NCBI RefSeq assembly: GCF_003555505.1
Contig: NZ_CP032152.1
Coordinates: 1,721,001 to 1,785,000, forward strand
Reading direction: 5' to 3'
Source of the DNA: Thermosynechococcus sichuanensis E542
GTDB taxonomy: Bacteria > Cyanobacteriota > Cyanobacteriia > Thermosynechococcales > Thermosynechococcaceae
DNA: 64,000 nt
Shown: piece after piece, positions 54,349-63,513 of the stretch
Layout: each line of letters opens with the position of its first letter
Numbering within the stretch: the stretch's first letter is position 1
Translations under genes and position numbers: made by a program
Notes under the pieces: generated by a model
The model's database searches: none
What the model saw: the letters and a program-made list of their open reading frames with translations, nothing else
Told to the model about the DNA's origin: nothing

Positions 54349-56877
54349 ATGAACACCAGAGGATGCCTTGTCTTGGGGGCGATCGCCCTTGGAACTAGTC
54401 TGATTCTTGGTTTGAGTTCTCCAACTCTCTCGCAACCTTCTGCCCAGCAATTTCAGGAACTGGCGAATCAGATTGATCAACTGCGGCAGGAGGGCAATGT
54501 TCAAGCCGCCATCCCCCTTGCGGAGCGCTTTGTGGCCCTAGTGGAAACCACCCTGGGCAGCAACCATCCCCTTTTAGCAGCCAGCCTCAACGAACTAGCG
54601 AAGCTCCATGTTGAGCAGGGCAACTATGCAGCAGCACTCCCTCTCTATCAACGGGCATTGACCCTCTATGAGCGCACTGGGGGGTCAGATCAACCAGAAG
54701 TGTCTGCAACCCTGAATAACTTGGCCAATCTCTACCGTGCGCAGGGGAACTATGCTGCCGCATTACCGGTATTTGAGCGGGCGTTGGCGATCGCTGAGCA
54801 GACTTTAGGCGTTAATCACCCTGAAGTCGCCATTATCCTCAACAACATGGGTCTCGTTTACACCGAGCAAAAAAACTACCCACTGGCACTGCCCCTCTAC
54901 CAACGTGCTCTGCGGATCTTTGAGCAGACCCTCGGAGCGAAGAGTCCCTATGTAGCAACGACACTCAACAATTTGGCAGGTCTGTACCGAGCACAAAAAA
55001 ATTACGCTGCCGCTTTGCCTCTGTACCAGCGGGCTCTAGAAATTCGCGAACAGACGTTGCCCGCAGGTCACCCCGATATTGCCGCCAGCTTGAACAATTT
55101 GGCAACCCTCTATTTTGATCAGCGCAACTACGCAGCGGCTCTGCCCCTCTATCAACGCACGCTGGCGATCGCTCAATCCCGCTTAGGGGAGACTCACCCC
55201 AACACAGCGGTTGCTCTAGGGAACCTTGCGGCGATCTATTGGCAACAGGGTGATCTCGCTCAAACCCTTACCTTAATGAAAAACGTAGAGGAGATTGAGG
55301 AAAAGAACCTTAATCAAAATCTGATTGTTGGCTCAGAGGACTACAAGCGCAACTATCTAGGCACCTTCCAAAACAGTACCGATGCCATTCTCACCTTGCA
55401 TCTCCAGAGTCTTCCCCAGAATTCTGAGGCCACTGCCTTGGCTCTAACAACGATTTTGCGTCGCAAAGGACGCTTACTAGATTTCCTGAGCCAAAACCAA
55501 GCCCGACTGCGACAGCAACTGGCGGCGCCAGATCAAGCGAAGCTCCAGCAACTCACCACCCTGCGCACAACCATTGCCAAGCTTGTCTTTGCCTCAGCAG
55601 AGCCAGCCGCCTTCTCCCAAGTGCAGCACCTACAAGCCAAGGCGAATCAACTGGAAGCCGAACTGAGTCTTAGCAGTGCTAGCTTTCGTGAACTCACTCA
55701 ACCTGTAACCCTTGCTGCGGTTCAACGGGCTATTCCAGCCAATGCCGCTTTGATTGAATTTATTCGCTATCGCCCCTACGACTTGGGCGCGCAGCGCTTT
55801 GGTGAGCCGCGCTATGGGGTCTATGTCCTGCGTGCTACGGGGCAACCCCTAGGCAAAGATCTGGGCTCTGCCACTGAAATTGATGCCCAAGTACGCCAGA
55901 CCCGCTTACGTTTGGCTGACCCCCGCTTACCTAAGGTTGAAGTTCAACGGGCGGCCCAGGTTCTTGCTGAGCGGGTGATGACACCAATTCGTCCTTGGAT
56001 TGGCAATGCCACCCATTTGCTGATTGCCCCAGATGGGGAATTGAACACGATTCCCTTTCAGGCTCTGGTGGATTCCCAAGGGCGCTATTTGGTCGAATCC
56101 TACATGATCACAGTGCTCACCTCTGGACGCGAACTCCTGCGCCTGCAATACCGACCTGCCACTGCGAACCCCCCTTTAATTATTGCTGACCCTAGCTTTG
56201 ATCGCTCCTTTGGGAACTCCTCTTCTTCTTCAGCAACGGTGCGCTCCCTTGATTTGCGAGACTTGAGCTTTGCTCCTTTACCGGGGACGGCTGAAGAAGC
56301 CCAAGCCCTAAGGGCACTCCTCCCCCAAGCCCAAGTGTTGATCCAAGCTGCGGCCACAGAAGCAGCAGTTAAAGCAGCCAATTCTCCAAAAATTCTCCAC
56401 TTGGCCACCCACGGTTTCTTTTTGCCTAATTCAGAAGACAAAAGTCTGCTTGAGAATCCTCTCCTGCGATCGGGCTTGGCCTTGGCGGGGTTTAACCAAC
56501 GCCAGAGTGGCTCAGATGTGGATGATGGTGTCCTGACTGCGTTAGAAGTGACCGGCATGAACCTCAGCGGCACAGAATTAGTGGTCTTATCTGCTTGTGA
56601 TACAGGGCGGGGCGATGTGGTGAATGGTGAGGGGGTCTATGGGTTGCGGCGAGCCTTTACCTTGGCGGGGGCGCGATCGCAGGTGAGTACCCTGTGGAAG
56701 GTGGATGATCAAGTGACCCGCGATATGATGGTGGCCTTTTACCAAAATCTGCGCCGAGGGATGGGGCGCACAGAAGCCCTGCGACAAGTCCAGCTTCAAC
56801 GGCTCAAGGATGAATCCCCCTACTATTGGGGGGCATTTGTGTCCAGTGGGGATTGGTCTCCTCTAATATTGCCCTGA
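54349..56877 (+). CDS. Exported TPR-CHAT domain protein (caspase-like)
   Basis: I prefer ATG 54349 (842 residues) because it directly opens a signal peptide (MNTRGCLVLGAIALGTSLIL, cleavage after LSQPSA or so); ATG 54328 would overlap the obgE stop. A run of about six 42-residue kinesin-light-chain-type TPRs (residues about 50-320, with ALPLYQRAL) follows, then a helical linker and a CHAT domain over the last 300 residues. The caspase-like dyad is present: His688 in HLATHGFF and Cys750 in VLSACDTGRGD. It is likely a periplasmic peptidase or scaffold. The stop overlaps the start of the histidine kinase gene. Confidence 0.9.
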   Translation: MNTRGCLVLGAIALGTSLILGLSSPTLSQPSAQQFQELANQIDQLRQEGNVQAAIPLAERFVALVETTLGSNHPLLAASLNELAKLHVEQGNYAAALPLYQRALTLYERTGGSDQPEVSATLNNLANLYRAQGNYAAALPVFERALAIAEQTLGVNHPEVAIILNNMGLVYTEQKNYPLALPLYQRALRIFEQTLGAKSPYVATTLNNLAGLYRAQKNYAAALPLYQRALEIREQTLPAGHPDIAASLNNLATLYFDQRNYAAALPLYQRTLAIAQSRLGETHPNTAVALGNLAAIYWQQGDLAQTLTLMKNVEEIEEKNLNQNLIVGSEDYKRNYLGTFQNSTDAILTLHLQSLPQNSEATALALTTILRRKGRLLDFLSQNQARLRQQLAAPDQAKLQQLTTLRTTIAKLVFASAEPAAFSQVQHLQAKANQLEAELSLSSASFRELTQPVTLAAVQRAIPANAALIEFIRYRPYDLGAQRFGEPRYGVYVLRATGQPLGKDLGSATEIDAQVRQTRLRLADPRLPKVEVQRAAQVLAERVMTPIRPWIGNATHLLIAPDGELNTIPFQALVDSQGRYLVESYMITVLTSGRELLRLQYRPATANPPLIIADPSFDRSFGNSSSSSATVRSLDLRDLSFAPLPGTAEEAQALRALLPQAQVLIQAAATEAAVKAANSPKILHLATHGFFLPNSEDKSLLENPLLRSGLALAGFNQRQSGSDVDDGVLTALEVTGMNLSGTELVVLSACDTGRGDVVNGEGVYGLRRAFTLAGARSQVSTLWKVDDQVTRDMMVAFYQNLRRGMGRTEALRQVQLQRLKDESPYYWGAFVSSGDWSPLILP

Positions 56878-58154
56878 TGACGATGGTGCGTGCGATTCAA
56901 TACCGCCTTGCCCTGTGGTATGTGGGGGTGACAGCACTCCTGCTCCTCATTTTTGCCACAGGGTTCTTTTTCTATGTGCGGGGAACGCTGATTGAGCGCA
57001 TTGATGACACCCTCAGCCATGTTGTAGAGGTGGTGAGTCGTTCCCTGATTATTGACACGGGCACGGCGGAAGCGATTGATTGGCAAACCAGTTTAGGCAG
57101 TCGTCCCCTTGCGGCCCTAGAGGAAGATCACATTGACCTTGAGGGGTTTACCCCCGATCAGCAGTTGGCTTGGAGTACGTTTTCAGAACCCCTTGACCTG
57201 CCTTTGCATCTGAGTCGAACAGCAGAAACAGTACAGGTGGGCGAGGATCGCTGGCTACGGCAAATGACGGTGGCCTTAATGGTGGGCGATCGCCTACTGG
57301 GCTATTTGCGGGTTAGCCATCCTTGGTTCGAGGTGACCCAACCGAGTCAAGCGCTACTTTGGGATCTCTTGGTTGGTATTAGCATCACGCTGACCCTAGT
57401 GAGTATTAGTGGCTGGTTCCTGTCACGGCTGGCGATCGCCCCCTTGCAGCAGTCCTATGCCTATTTGAAGCAATTTACTGCCGATGCTTCCCATGAATTG
57501 CGCAACCCCGTGGCCCTCATTCAAACCAATGTCCAAGTTGCCTTAGCCACTGCGGATCCCGAAACCCAACGCCAACAACTCCTTGTCATTGAACGCCTTA
57601 GCCGCCGCCTCAGCCGCTTGGTGGATGATTTGCTCTTTCTCGCTCGCCAAGATAGCGGCATGATTCCCCTAAACGCTCAGCCCTGCCACCTTGATGCCAT
57701 CCTCCTCGGCGTAATCGAGGAGCAGACGCCCCTGATCCAGCAAAAGCACCTACAACTGGAGTTGGAGCTTGCGGATCCCCAGACCTCGGAAGCGGCAGCC
57801 TATCGCCTTTGGGGCAACCCCGATCATCTCAGCCGCTTGTTAACCAATCTCCTCAGTAATGCCGTGCAATATACGCCTGCGGGGGGTCAGATTCAGGTGA
57901 GGTTAGATCAACAGGGCAAATTCTACCGCGTGGTGATTGCCGATAATGGACCGGGGATTCCCGCCAGTGAACTGCCCCGCCTGTTTGATCGCTTTTATCG
58001 CCTTCAGGGCACAAAGTCTGAGGGGACGGGTTTAGGGCTGGCGATCGCCCAATCCATAGTGCAGGCGCATCGAGGTCAGATTCAGGTTACGAGCGAAGTC
58101 GGTCAAGGTACCTGCTTTACGATTCTGCTGCCAGCGGAAATAAAAGAGATCTAG
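56877..58154 (+). CDS. Orphan membrane histidine kinase
   Basis: ATG 56877 overlaps the CHAT stop (TGATG), giving 425 residues; a longer frame from 56826 is not needed. It has two spans (YVGVTALLLLIFATGFFFYV and LLVGISITLTLVSISGWFLS) around a sensor of about 120 residues facing the periplasm. The kinase core has the H-box ASHELRNPVALIQTN with His206, the N-box LLTNLLSNAVQYTPAGG, DNGPGIP and GTGLGLAIAQSIV. A response regulator is not adjacent. Its coupling to the CHAT gene is the main clue to its job. Confidence 0.93.
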   Translation: MTMVRAIQYRLALWYVGVTALLLLIFATGFFFYVRGTLIERIDDTLSHVVEVVSRSLIIDTGTAEAIDWQTSLGSRPLAALEEDHIDLEGFTPDQQLAWSTFSEPLDLPLHLSRTAETVQVGEDRWLRQMTVALMVGDRLLGYLRVSHPWFEVTQPSQALLWDLLVGISITLTLVSISGWFLSRLAIAPLQQSYAYLKQFTADASHELRNPVALIQTNVQVALATADPETQRQQLLVIERLSRRLSRLVDDLLFLARQDSGMIPLNAQPCHLDAILLGVIEEQTPLIQQKHLQLELELADPQTSEAAAYRLWGNPDHLSRLLTNLLSNAVQYTPAGGQIQVRLDQQGKFYRVVIADNGPGIPASELPRLFDRFYRLQGTKSEGTGLGLAIAQSIVQAHRGQIQVTSEVGQGTCFTILLPAEIKEI

Positions 58155-58207
58155 ATCGCTGGTACGATGATTGCCAGAGTTACCCCGAAACCAGCTAGTT
58201 CACCACT

Positions 58208-59773
58208 GTGGAAAAGAAATCCCGTTCGCTTGCCCACATTGCCACCATTGTTGCCGTTGCTACGCTGTTGAGTAAAGTCGCCGGACTAGTGCGTCAGCAG
58301 GCGATCGCCGCTGAGTTTGGTGTGGGCGCCGCAGTGGATGCCTACAGTTATGCCTATGTGATTCCGGGGTTTCTCTTTGTGCTTTTGGGGGGGATCAATG
58401 GTCCGTTCCACAGTTCGATCATCAGTGTTGTTCTCAAGCAACCCCCAGAAAAAGCCGCGCCCCTCGTGGAAACCATTACCACCGTTGTGGGTGCCCTATT
58501 ACTGGTGCTAACGGCCATTTTGATGCTGTTGGCTGATCCGTTGATTCAACTCATCGCCCCCGGTGCCAGTCCAGACATTCAAGCCTTAGCCGCAGAGCAG
58601 TTTCGGATTATGGCGCCCTTGGCGGTGCTCTCGGGTTTGATTGGCATTGGCTTTGGCACGCTCAACGCTGCCGATCAGTACTGGCTGCCTTCCATTAGTC
58701 CCCTGCTGTCTAGTTTGGCGGTGATTATTGGCATTTGGTTCTTTGCCGATCAATTTGGCCCAGCGGTGCTGGCTTGGGGAACCCTAGCCGGAGGGGTATT
58801 GCAATGGCTCGTCCAAATTCCTGCCCAATGGCAAGCCGGCATGGGTACCTTGCGCTTGCGTTTTGATCTCAATCGTCCTGAGGTGCGGGAGTTAATTCAA
58901 CTCATGGGGCCTGCTACCCTATCCTCGGGCATGCTCTTGATCAGCGTGTATATCAGTCTCTTCTTTGCCTCCCAGTTGCCGGTGGGTGCTGCCTCGGCCT
59001 TGAGTTACTCCCAGCTCCTATTCCTGACGCCCTTGGGGATTCTCTCCAATGTGATCCTTGTGCCCTATATGCCCATTTTTTCAAAGTTGGCACAACCCGA
59101 ACATTGGCCAGACCTTAAGGAACGCATTCGCCAGAGCTTGGTACTCACGGCCTTGAGTATGATGCCCCTCGGTGGCATGATGGCGGCTTTGGCATTGCCG
59201 GCAGTGCGGGTGGTCTATGAGCGGCGTGCCTTTGATTTTCAGGCTTCCCAACTCGTAGCGGCACTGTTGTTGGTCTATGCCATTGGCATGTTTTTCTACC
59301 TTGCCCGCGATGTCATTGTGCGGGTCTTTTATGCCCTAGAAGATGGCCGTACCCCCCTCTACATCACCCTCTGGGGACTGGGATTTAATGCCCTCTTTTG
59401 CTTTTTCTTTACCCAAGCTTTTGGCGCTGTCGGGTTGGCCATGGCCACGGTGGGGGTGAATACCGTATCGTTTATTGCCCTGACTTGGATTTTGCACCGT
59501 CGTTTGGGGGGGCTGCCTTGGGGGGAGCTAATGGTGCCCTTGGGGGGAATTGCCCTAGCGAGTGTTCTCAGTGGGGGGGCAGGTTGGGGTGCTCTTAAGG
59601 GACTGGAATTGCTCTGGGGGCGGGAAGGCTTGGGGGTGCAACTGTTGCAGTTGGCGATCGCCGGCAGTGTCAGCCTGATTGTTTTTGCAGCGGCTATCTC
59701 CCCCCTGAATCTGCCAGAACTGGACTTTTTCTTGAGCAAAGTGCGGCGGTTTTTGCCCAAGCGCTACCAGTAG
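58208..59773 (+). CDS. murJ: Lipid II flippase MurJ
   Basis: The 521-residue protein has about 14 hydrophobic spans and the MurJ/MviN pattern: LLSKVAGLVRQQAIAAEFG at the N-terminus, GGINGPFHSSIISV, PLAVLSGLIGIGFGTLNA and VVYERRAFDF, a segment corresponding to the conserved cytoplasmic loop. It flips lipid II across the plasma membrane for peptidoglycan synthesis. The start is GTG 58208. It follows the histidine kinase gene by 53 bases. Confidence 0.93.
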   Translation: MEKKSRSLAHIATIVAVATLLSKVAGLVRQQAIAAEFGVGAAVDAYSYAYVIPGFLFVLLGGINGPFHSSIISVVLKQPPEKAAPLVETITTVVGALLLVLTAILMLLADPLIQLIAPGASPDIQALAAEQFRIMAPLAVLSGLIGIGFGTLNAADQYWLPSISPLLSSLAVIIGIWFFADQFGPAVLAWGTLAGGVLQWLVQIPAQWQAGMGTLRLRFDLNRPEVRELIQLMGPATLSSGMLLISVYISLFFASQLPVGAASALSYSQLLFLTPLGILSNVILVPYMPIFSKLAQPEHWPDLKERIRQSLVLTALSMMPLGGMMAALALPAVRVVYERRAFDFQASQLVAALLLVYAIGMFFYLARDVIVRVFYALEDGRTPLYITLWGLGFNALFCFFFTQAFGAVGLAMATVGVNTVSFIALTWILHRRLGGLPWGELMVPLGGIALASVLSGGAGWGALKGLELLWGREGLGVQLLQLAIAGSVSLIVFAAAISPLNLPELDFFLSKVRRFLPKRYQ

Positions 59774-59883
59774 TGGATTGCCGTAGTATGCTAGAAAACC
59801 GTCCCAATCCATGATCTGTTTGGGCGATCGCCCACCTTGAATTGAAAATTCAAACTTTACCTGCATCTGCCGTGGAGTACACC

Positions 59884-60993
59884 ATGAAAGTTGTTTGTTC
59901 ACAATCGGTTCTCAGTAGTAAGCTTGCTCCCTTGAGTCGCGTTGCTCCTAGCAATCCGTCGCACCCGATTTTGGCGAATATTCTGCTGCAAGCTGAGGGT
60001 GGCCGCCTCGGACTTTCCGTCTTTGATCTCAGTTTGGGGATGCAAATCTGGCTCGATGCAGAGGTGAAAGTGCCGGGGGCGATTACCGTTTCCGCCAAGC
60101 TCTTTAGTGAGATGGTATCGCGGATGCCCAACCGTGATATAGAAATCACAGCGGAAGATACGCGGGTAATCCTCGACTATGGCAGCGGCTTTTTCGAGAT
60201 TCAGGGGATGAGGGCTGAGGAATTTCCTGCATTGCCGACGTTAGAGGATGTGACACCGGTAACTTTGACGGCAGAGGCGTTGCGGCGGGGCCTGCAGGGG
60301 AGTTTGTTTGCGGCCAGTACCGATGAAACCAAGCAAATTCTCACCGGGTTGCACGTGACCTTTGAAGTGGATCGCTTGGAGTTTGCCGCTACCGATGGCC
60401 ACCGCCTTGCCGTTACCGTAACGGAACAGCCTGTGCCAGAAGCCCTCTCGCCGATTACGATTCCGGCAAAATCCCTCAAGGATCTAGAGCGGCTGATGGC
60501 GAAACAAGAGGGAGATGTAGCCCTGCGCTGTGACCCCACCCAAGTGGTGTTTGATATTGGCAACGATGCTCGCATCACCAGCCGTCTGCTAGAGGGGCAG
60601 TACCCCAATTACCGCCAACTGATTCCCAAAACCTTTGCTCGTCAAGTCACTGTTGAGCGATCGGCGCTAGCAGATGCCCTAGAACGGGTGGCAATTCTTG
60701 CCGCTCAAAAGAATAACGTGGTCAAAATCAACATTGATGCGGATGCCCAAGAACTCAAACTCTCCGCTGAGGCGCCGCAATTGGGAAGTGGGGAAGAGAA
60801 TGTGCCGGCTCAGATTTCTGGGGAGTCGATGGAGGTGGCCTTCAATGTCAAATATCTTCTCGAAGGACTGAAGGTGATGAATAGCTCAGACGTGCAACTG
60901 CAACTCAACGGCGAAACCCAGCCCGCGATCCTTCTCCCCCTTGGAGAAGCACAGATGAAATACTTGGTGATGCCGATTCAAATTCGCGGCTAG
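59884..60993 (+). CDS. dnaN: DNA polymerase III beta sliding clamp
   Basis: From ATG 59884 the clamp has 369 residues with three clamp repeats; it starts MKVVCSQSVLSSKLAPLSRV. An upstream TTG-type frame from 59842 adds 14 unconserved residues. Signatures include TDGHRLAVT, LEGQYPNYRQLIP and the C-terminal KYLVMPIQIRG. It encircles DNA as the replicase processivity factor. It is not next to dnaA or recF, as is common in cyanobacteria. It overlaps the convergent CPP1-like gene by 4 bases. Confidence 0.96.
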   Translation: MKVVCSQSVLSSKLAPLSRVAPSNPSHPILANILLQAEGGRLGLSVFDLSLGMQIWLDAEVKVPGAITVSAKLFSEMVSRMPNRDIEITAEDTRVILDYGSGFFEIQGMRAEEFPALPTLEDVTPVTLTAEALRRGLQGSLFAASTDETKQILTGLHVTFEVDRLEFAATDGHRLAVTVTEQPVPEALSPITIPAKSLKDLERLMAKQEGDVALRCDPTQVVFDIGNDARITSRLLEGQYPNYRQLIPKTFARQVTVERSALADALERVAILAAQKNNVVKINIDADAQELKLSAEAPQLGSGEENVPAQISGESMEVAFNVKYLLEGLKVMNSSDVQLQLNGETQPAILLPLGEAQMKYLVMPIQIRG

Positions 60994-61601
60994 CGCAGGA
61001 AATTGCTGGTGAGCCAAAAGGTGACGAAAACCCCAACGCCCACCAGTTGATCCACATTGAGGAAGACCCCTGGCAGACCCAGTTGGTAAATGCCCACGGC
61101 GATCATCGCGCCCAATATCAAGGCAAGGAGGGTGATCAAAAAGGCACGGCCAAGGCGTTGTTCTTTGCGTTGCAACCATACGAGGTTAAAGCCAACCCCC
61201 AGGGACAGCACCAATGCTAAGGTATCTGGGTTCGCTTGAGATAGCCCGATCGCCATCAGAACGGCATAGACCGTTGAGGTAATGGCAATGCCCCGCAGGT
61301 TGGGGGTGTCTAACTGTTGCTGCCACCACTGAAGGGCGGGATGATTTGCAATGCGATTTGGCTTCGCTAGCGCCGGTTCATTGAGCTGCTCAGCATAGCG
61401 AATGCGCTCGGGCACTTTGATTTTGCCCTCTTGGCGTTGCCGCAGCCGATCCATCAAAATTGCATCGTAGGCTGCTTCAATTTCGGTACGCTGCCGTTCA
61501 TCCCCCGAATGAGCTGCTAATAGCGCATCCCGCGCTTCCTTGATTTGTTCGAAAGAAGCGTCTTCCGGCACTTGCAGCTTTTCGTAGGGGTTGTCACTCA
61601 T
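60990..61601 (-). CDS. CPP1-like protein (J-like domain plus membrane spans)
   Basis: From ATG 61601 (MSDNPYEKLQV; an earlier ATG at 61622 adds seven residues) the protein has 203 residues. An N-terminal J-like domain (YEKLQVPEDASFEQIKEARD, without an HPD motif) is followed by a charged linker and about four hydrophobic spans. This is the architecture of CPP1/CDF1, a thylakoid/envelope chaperone-like protein that in plants stabilises light-dependent protochlorophyllide oxidoreductase. It lies divergent from the chlL-chlN genes, which make the dark enzyme for the same reaction, so a link to chlorophyll synthesis is plausible. Confidence 0.85.
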   Translation of the reverse strand: MSDNPYEKLQVPEDASFEQIKEARDALLAAHSGDERQRTEIEAAYDAILMDRLRQRQEGKIKVPERIRYAEQLNEPALAKPNRIANHPALQWWQQQLDTPNLRGIAITSTVYAVLMAIGLSQANPDTLALVLSLGVGFNLVWLQRKEQRLGRAFLITLLALILGAMIAVGIYQLGLPGVFLNVDQLVGVGVFVTFWLTSNFLR

Positions 61602-62242
61602 GGCAAATTGATCTTTGTTCATTGGCCATTCTTAGGGGCAGTATCAACAGCGGACTGAAGGCTACCCTACAGCTTTAACAACGCCGCACTTTTCCAAAGA
61701 GCCAATCTTGCTCGTTCGCACGGATAGCAGAGAAAAACGCTGTAGCACAATCGCCTTCCCTCAAATTCTAGCGACTTCCTAGGGAAAACGAGAGAAAGTG
61801 GCGCCCAAAGGGATGCAACCGCCTAAATTGTAACAAATTATTTACTTTCGAGATTTTTAATGATTCTTTACATCAATGTGGGCGATCGCCCCCTAGGAGA
61901 AAAGTTTCTTTTTTCAGATTGCCTTTGGCGCGATCGCTAGGCAGACAAACTTTCGCTTTGGGTTCAATTGGTCAGGGGATGACTTAGGGAGGGCAAATTT
62001 TTGTATTTTTGTTTTATTTAACTAAAAAATTAACAGTAAAAAACTGAAAAACAAGTTTTCAGCTAACCACTAGCTTCCTGAGAAACTTCCGAAAGTTGAA
62101 AAAGTTTTTGCTAATTCTCAAATAAGCTGAAATTTTATTACAAAAAAATAATTTTATTGACCGCTGCGCCTTCTGGCGATCGCTGGCCGAGAATAGCAGT
62201 TAGGTCATCGTGTCGCTCCCTTACTTAGGAGGCAAGGTCAAC
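61602..62242 (+). promoter_or_regulatory. Long A+T-rich intergenic region between CPP1-like gene and chlL
   Basis: These 641 bases hold no convincing ORF or RNA gene. The part from about 61840 to 62160 is strongly A+T-rich, with runs of A and T, and differs from the rest of the window. HIP1 palindromes occur near 61882, 61931 and 62177. A 7-bp inverted repeat, CTGAAAA (62044-62050) and TTTTCAG (62056-62062), and a smaller one AACTT/AAGTT at 62084-62097 could form hairpins. It is the control region of chlL, with the promoter not identified. Confidence 0.6.
62227..62232 (+). promoter_or_regulatory. Ribosome-binding site that fixes the chlL start
   Basis: AGGAGG at 62227-62232 ends 10 bases before GTG 62243. 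It lies inside the longer frame from GTG 62210, so the strong site favours initiation at 62243, which also gives the conserved ChlL N-terminus [13 protein letters not shown]. Confidence 0.75.
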
Positions 62243-63088
62243 GTGAAACTCGCAGTGTACGGTAAAGGCGGAATTGGCAAATCCACCACCAGTTGCAATA
62301 TCTCAGTGGCGCTAGCGCGGCGGGGCAAAAAAGTCCTGCAAATTGGCTGTGACCCCAAGCACGACAGCACATTTACCCTGACGGGCTTTTTGATTCCTAC
62401 CATCATTGACACGCTCCAAGCCAAGGACTACCACTACGAGGATGTCTGGCCAGAGGATGTCATCTACAAAGGCTATGGCGGTGTGGATTGTGTCGAAGCG
62501 GGTGGCCCCCCGGCCGGGGCAGGTTGTGGTGGCTATGTTGTCGGTGAAACGGTCAAGCTCCTCAAGGAACTCAATGCCTTTGATGAATACGATGTTATTC
62601 TCTTTGACGTTCTGGGGGATGTGGTCTGTGGTGGCTTTGCTGCCCCCCTTAACTATGCCGATTATTGCCTGATTGTTACCGATAATGGCTTTGATGCCCT
62701 CTTTGCGGCTAATCGCATTGCCGCCTCCGTCCGCGAAAAAGCGCGCACGCACCCCCTGCGCCTCGCGGGTCTCATTGGCAATCGCACCAGTAAGCGGGAT
62801 CTCATTGACAAGTATGTGGAAGCCGTTCCCATGCCAGTCCTTGAGGTGTTGCCGCTAGTTGAGGATATTCGCGTGTCACGGGTCAAGGGCAAAACCCTCT
62901 TTGAGATGGCCGAAAGTGATCCCAGTCTTAACTATGTCTGTGACTACTACCTAAACATTGCCGATCAAATTTTGGCTCGGCCTGAGGGGGTGGTGCCCAA
63001 GGACGCCCCCGATCGCGATCTCTTTGCCTTGCTCTCCGACTTCTACTTAAACCCACAGGCGGCAGAACGGCCACTCGCAGCAGTCTAA
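62243..63088 (+). CDS. chlL: Light-independent protochlorophyllide reductase iron protein ChlL
   Basis: From GTG 62243 the NifH-like protein is 281 residues. It has the P-loop [12 protein letters not shown], the two [4Fe-4S] ligands Cys95 ([11 protein letters not shown]) and Cys129 ([10 protein letters not shown]), and the switch segment DVLGDVV. It donates electrons with ATP hydrolysis to ChlN-ChlB in dark chlorophyll synthesis. It is O2-sensitive in characterised species. It is followed by a small ORF at 63133 and chlN, forming one operon; chlB is not in the window. Confidence 0.98.
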   Translation: MKLAVYGKGGIGKSTTSCNISVALARRGKKVLQIGCDPKHDSTFTLTGFLIPTIIDTLQAKDYHYEDVWPEDVIYKGYGGVDCVEAGGPPAGAGCGGYVVGETVKLLKELNAFDEYDVILFDVLGDVVCGGFAAPLNYADYCLIVTDNGFDALFAANRIAASVREKARTHPLRLAGLIGNRTSKRDLIDKYVEAVPMPVLEVLPLVEDIRVSRVKGKTLFEMAESDPSLNYVCDYYLNIADQILARPEGVVPKDAPDRDLFALLSDFYLNPQAAERPLAAV

Positions 63089-63132
63089 AACTCCCCTAGA
63101 ATACTCCACGGAACCCCCTCGCTGGAGTGAGT

Positions 63133-63513
63133 ATGAACCCTGAGCAACTACGGCAAAGCGCACGCAGTAAGTGGCTGGCCTACTACCAAGAAAACCGTCA
63201 TTGGATTGTTCGCTTGGCGATTTGGAGTACCTATCGCGGTCAACGGCGCCCCTCCTCCAGTTTTATTTTGGGGGTGCTTACCGCCCTAGAGCCACGCCTC
63301 CTAGATGCCCTGCCCGTGATTGTCGAACTCAGCAACGATCCCGATCGCATTATTTCTGCCCTCGGTTTGAACTTCAACCCCGACGAAGAACTGGCCAATC
63401 GCGATAACCCTGCGCAACTGCCCCCAGAACCTCGCTTACTACCCCCCAAGCCCTTTGTCAGTAATCGGGCTGAGGAACATCGTGAGGAGACTGCTCAAAG
63501 TCATCAAACCTAG
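63133..63513 (+). CDS. Conserved small protein between chlL and chlN
   Basis: From ATG 63133 the protein has 126 residues. The N-terminus (SARSKWLAYYQENRHWIVRL) and the middle (RRPSSSFILGVLTALEPRLLDALPVIVELSNDPDRIISALGLNFNPDEEL) look like a folded helical domain; the C-terminal 35 residues are Pro/Glu-rich and probably disordered. I believe it belongs to a cyanobacterial family often found with chlL and chlN (DUF5331-type), but I cannot verify the name. It lies 44 bases after chlL and 33 before chlN. Confidence 0.75.
   Translation: MNPEQLRQSARSKWLAYYQENRHWIVRLAIWSTYRGQRRPSSSFILGVLTALEPRLLDALPVIVELSNDPDRIISALGLNFNPDEELANRDNPAQLPPEPRLLPPKPFVSNRAEEHREETAQSHQT

Noticed and set aside
61842-61870. 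Possible NtcA site (GTA...TAC) in the chlL leader
   Set aside because: The half-sites are 10 bases apart rather than the 8 required, so it does not fit the NtcA consensus.
62210-62242. GTG at 62210 as the chlL start
   Set aside because: A strong AGGAGG at 62227-62232 lies inside this extension, and the conserved ChlL N-terminus starts at 62243.
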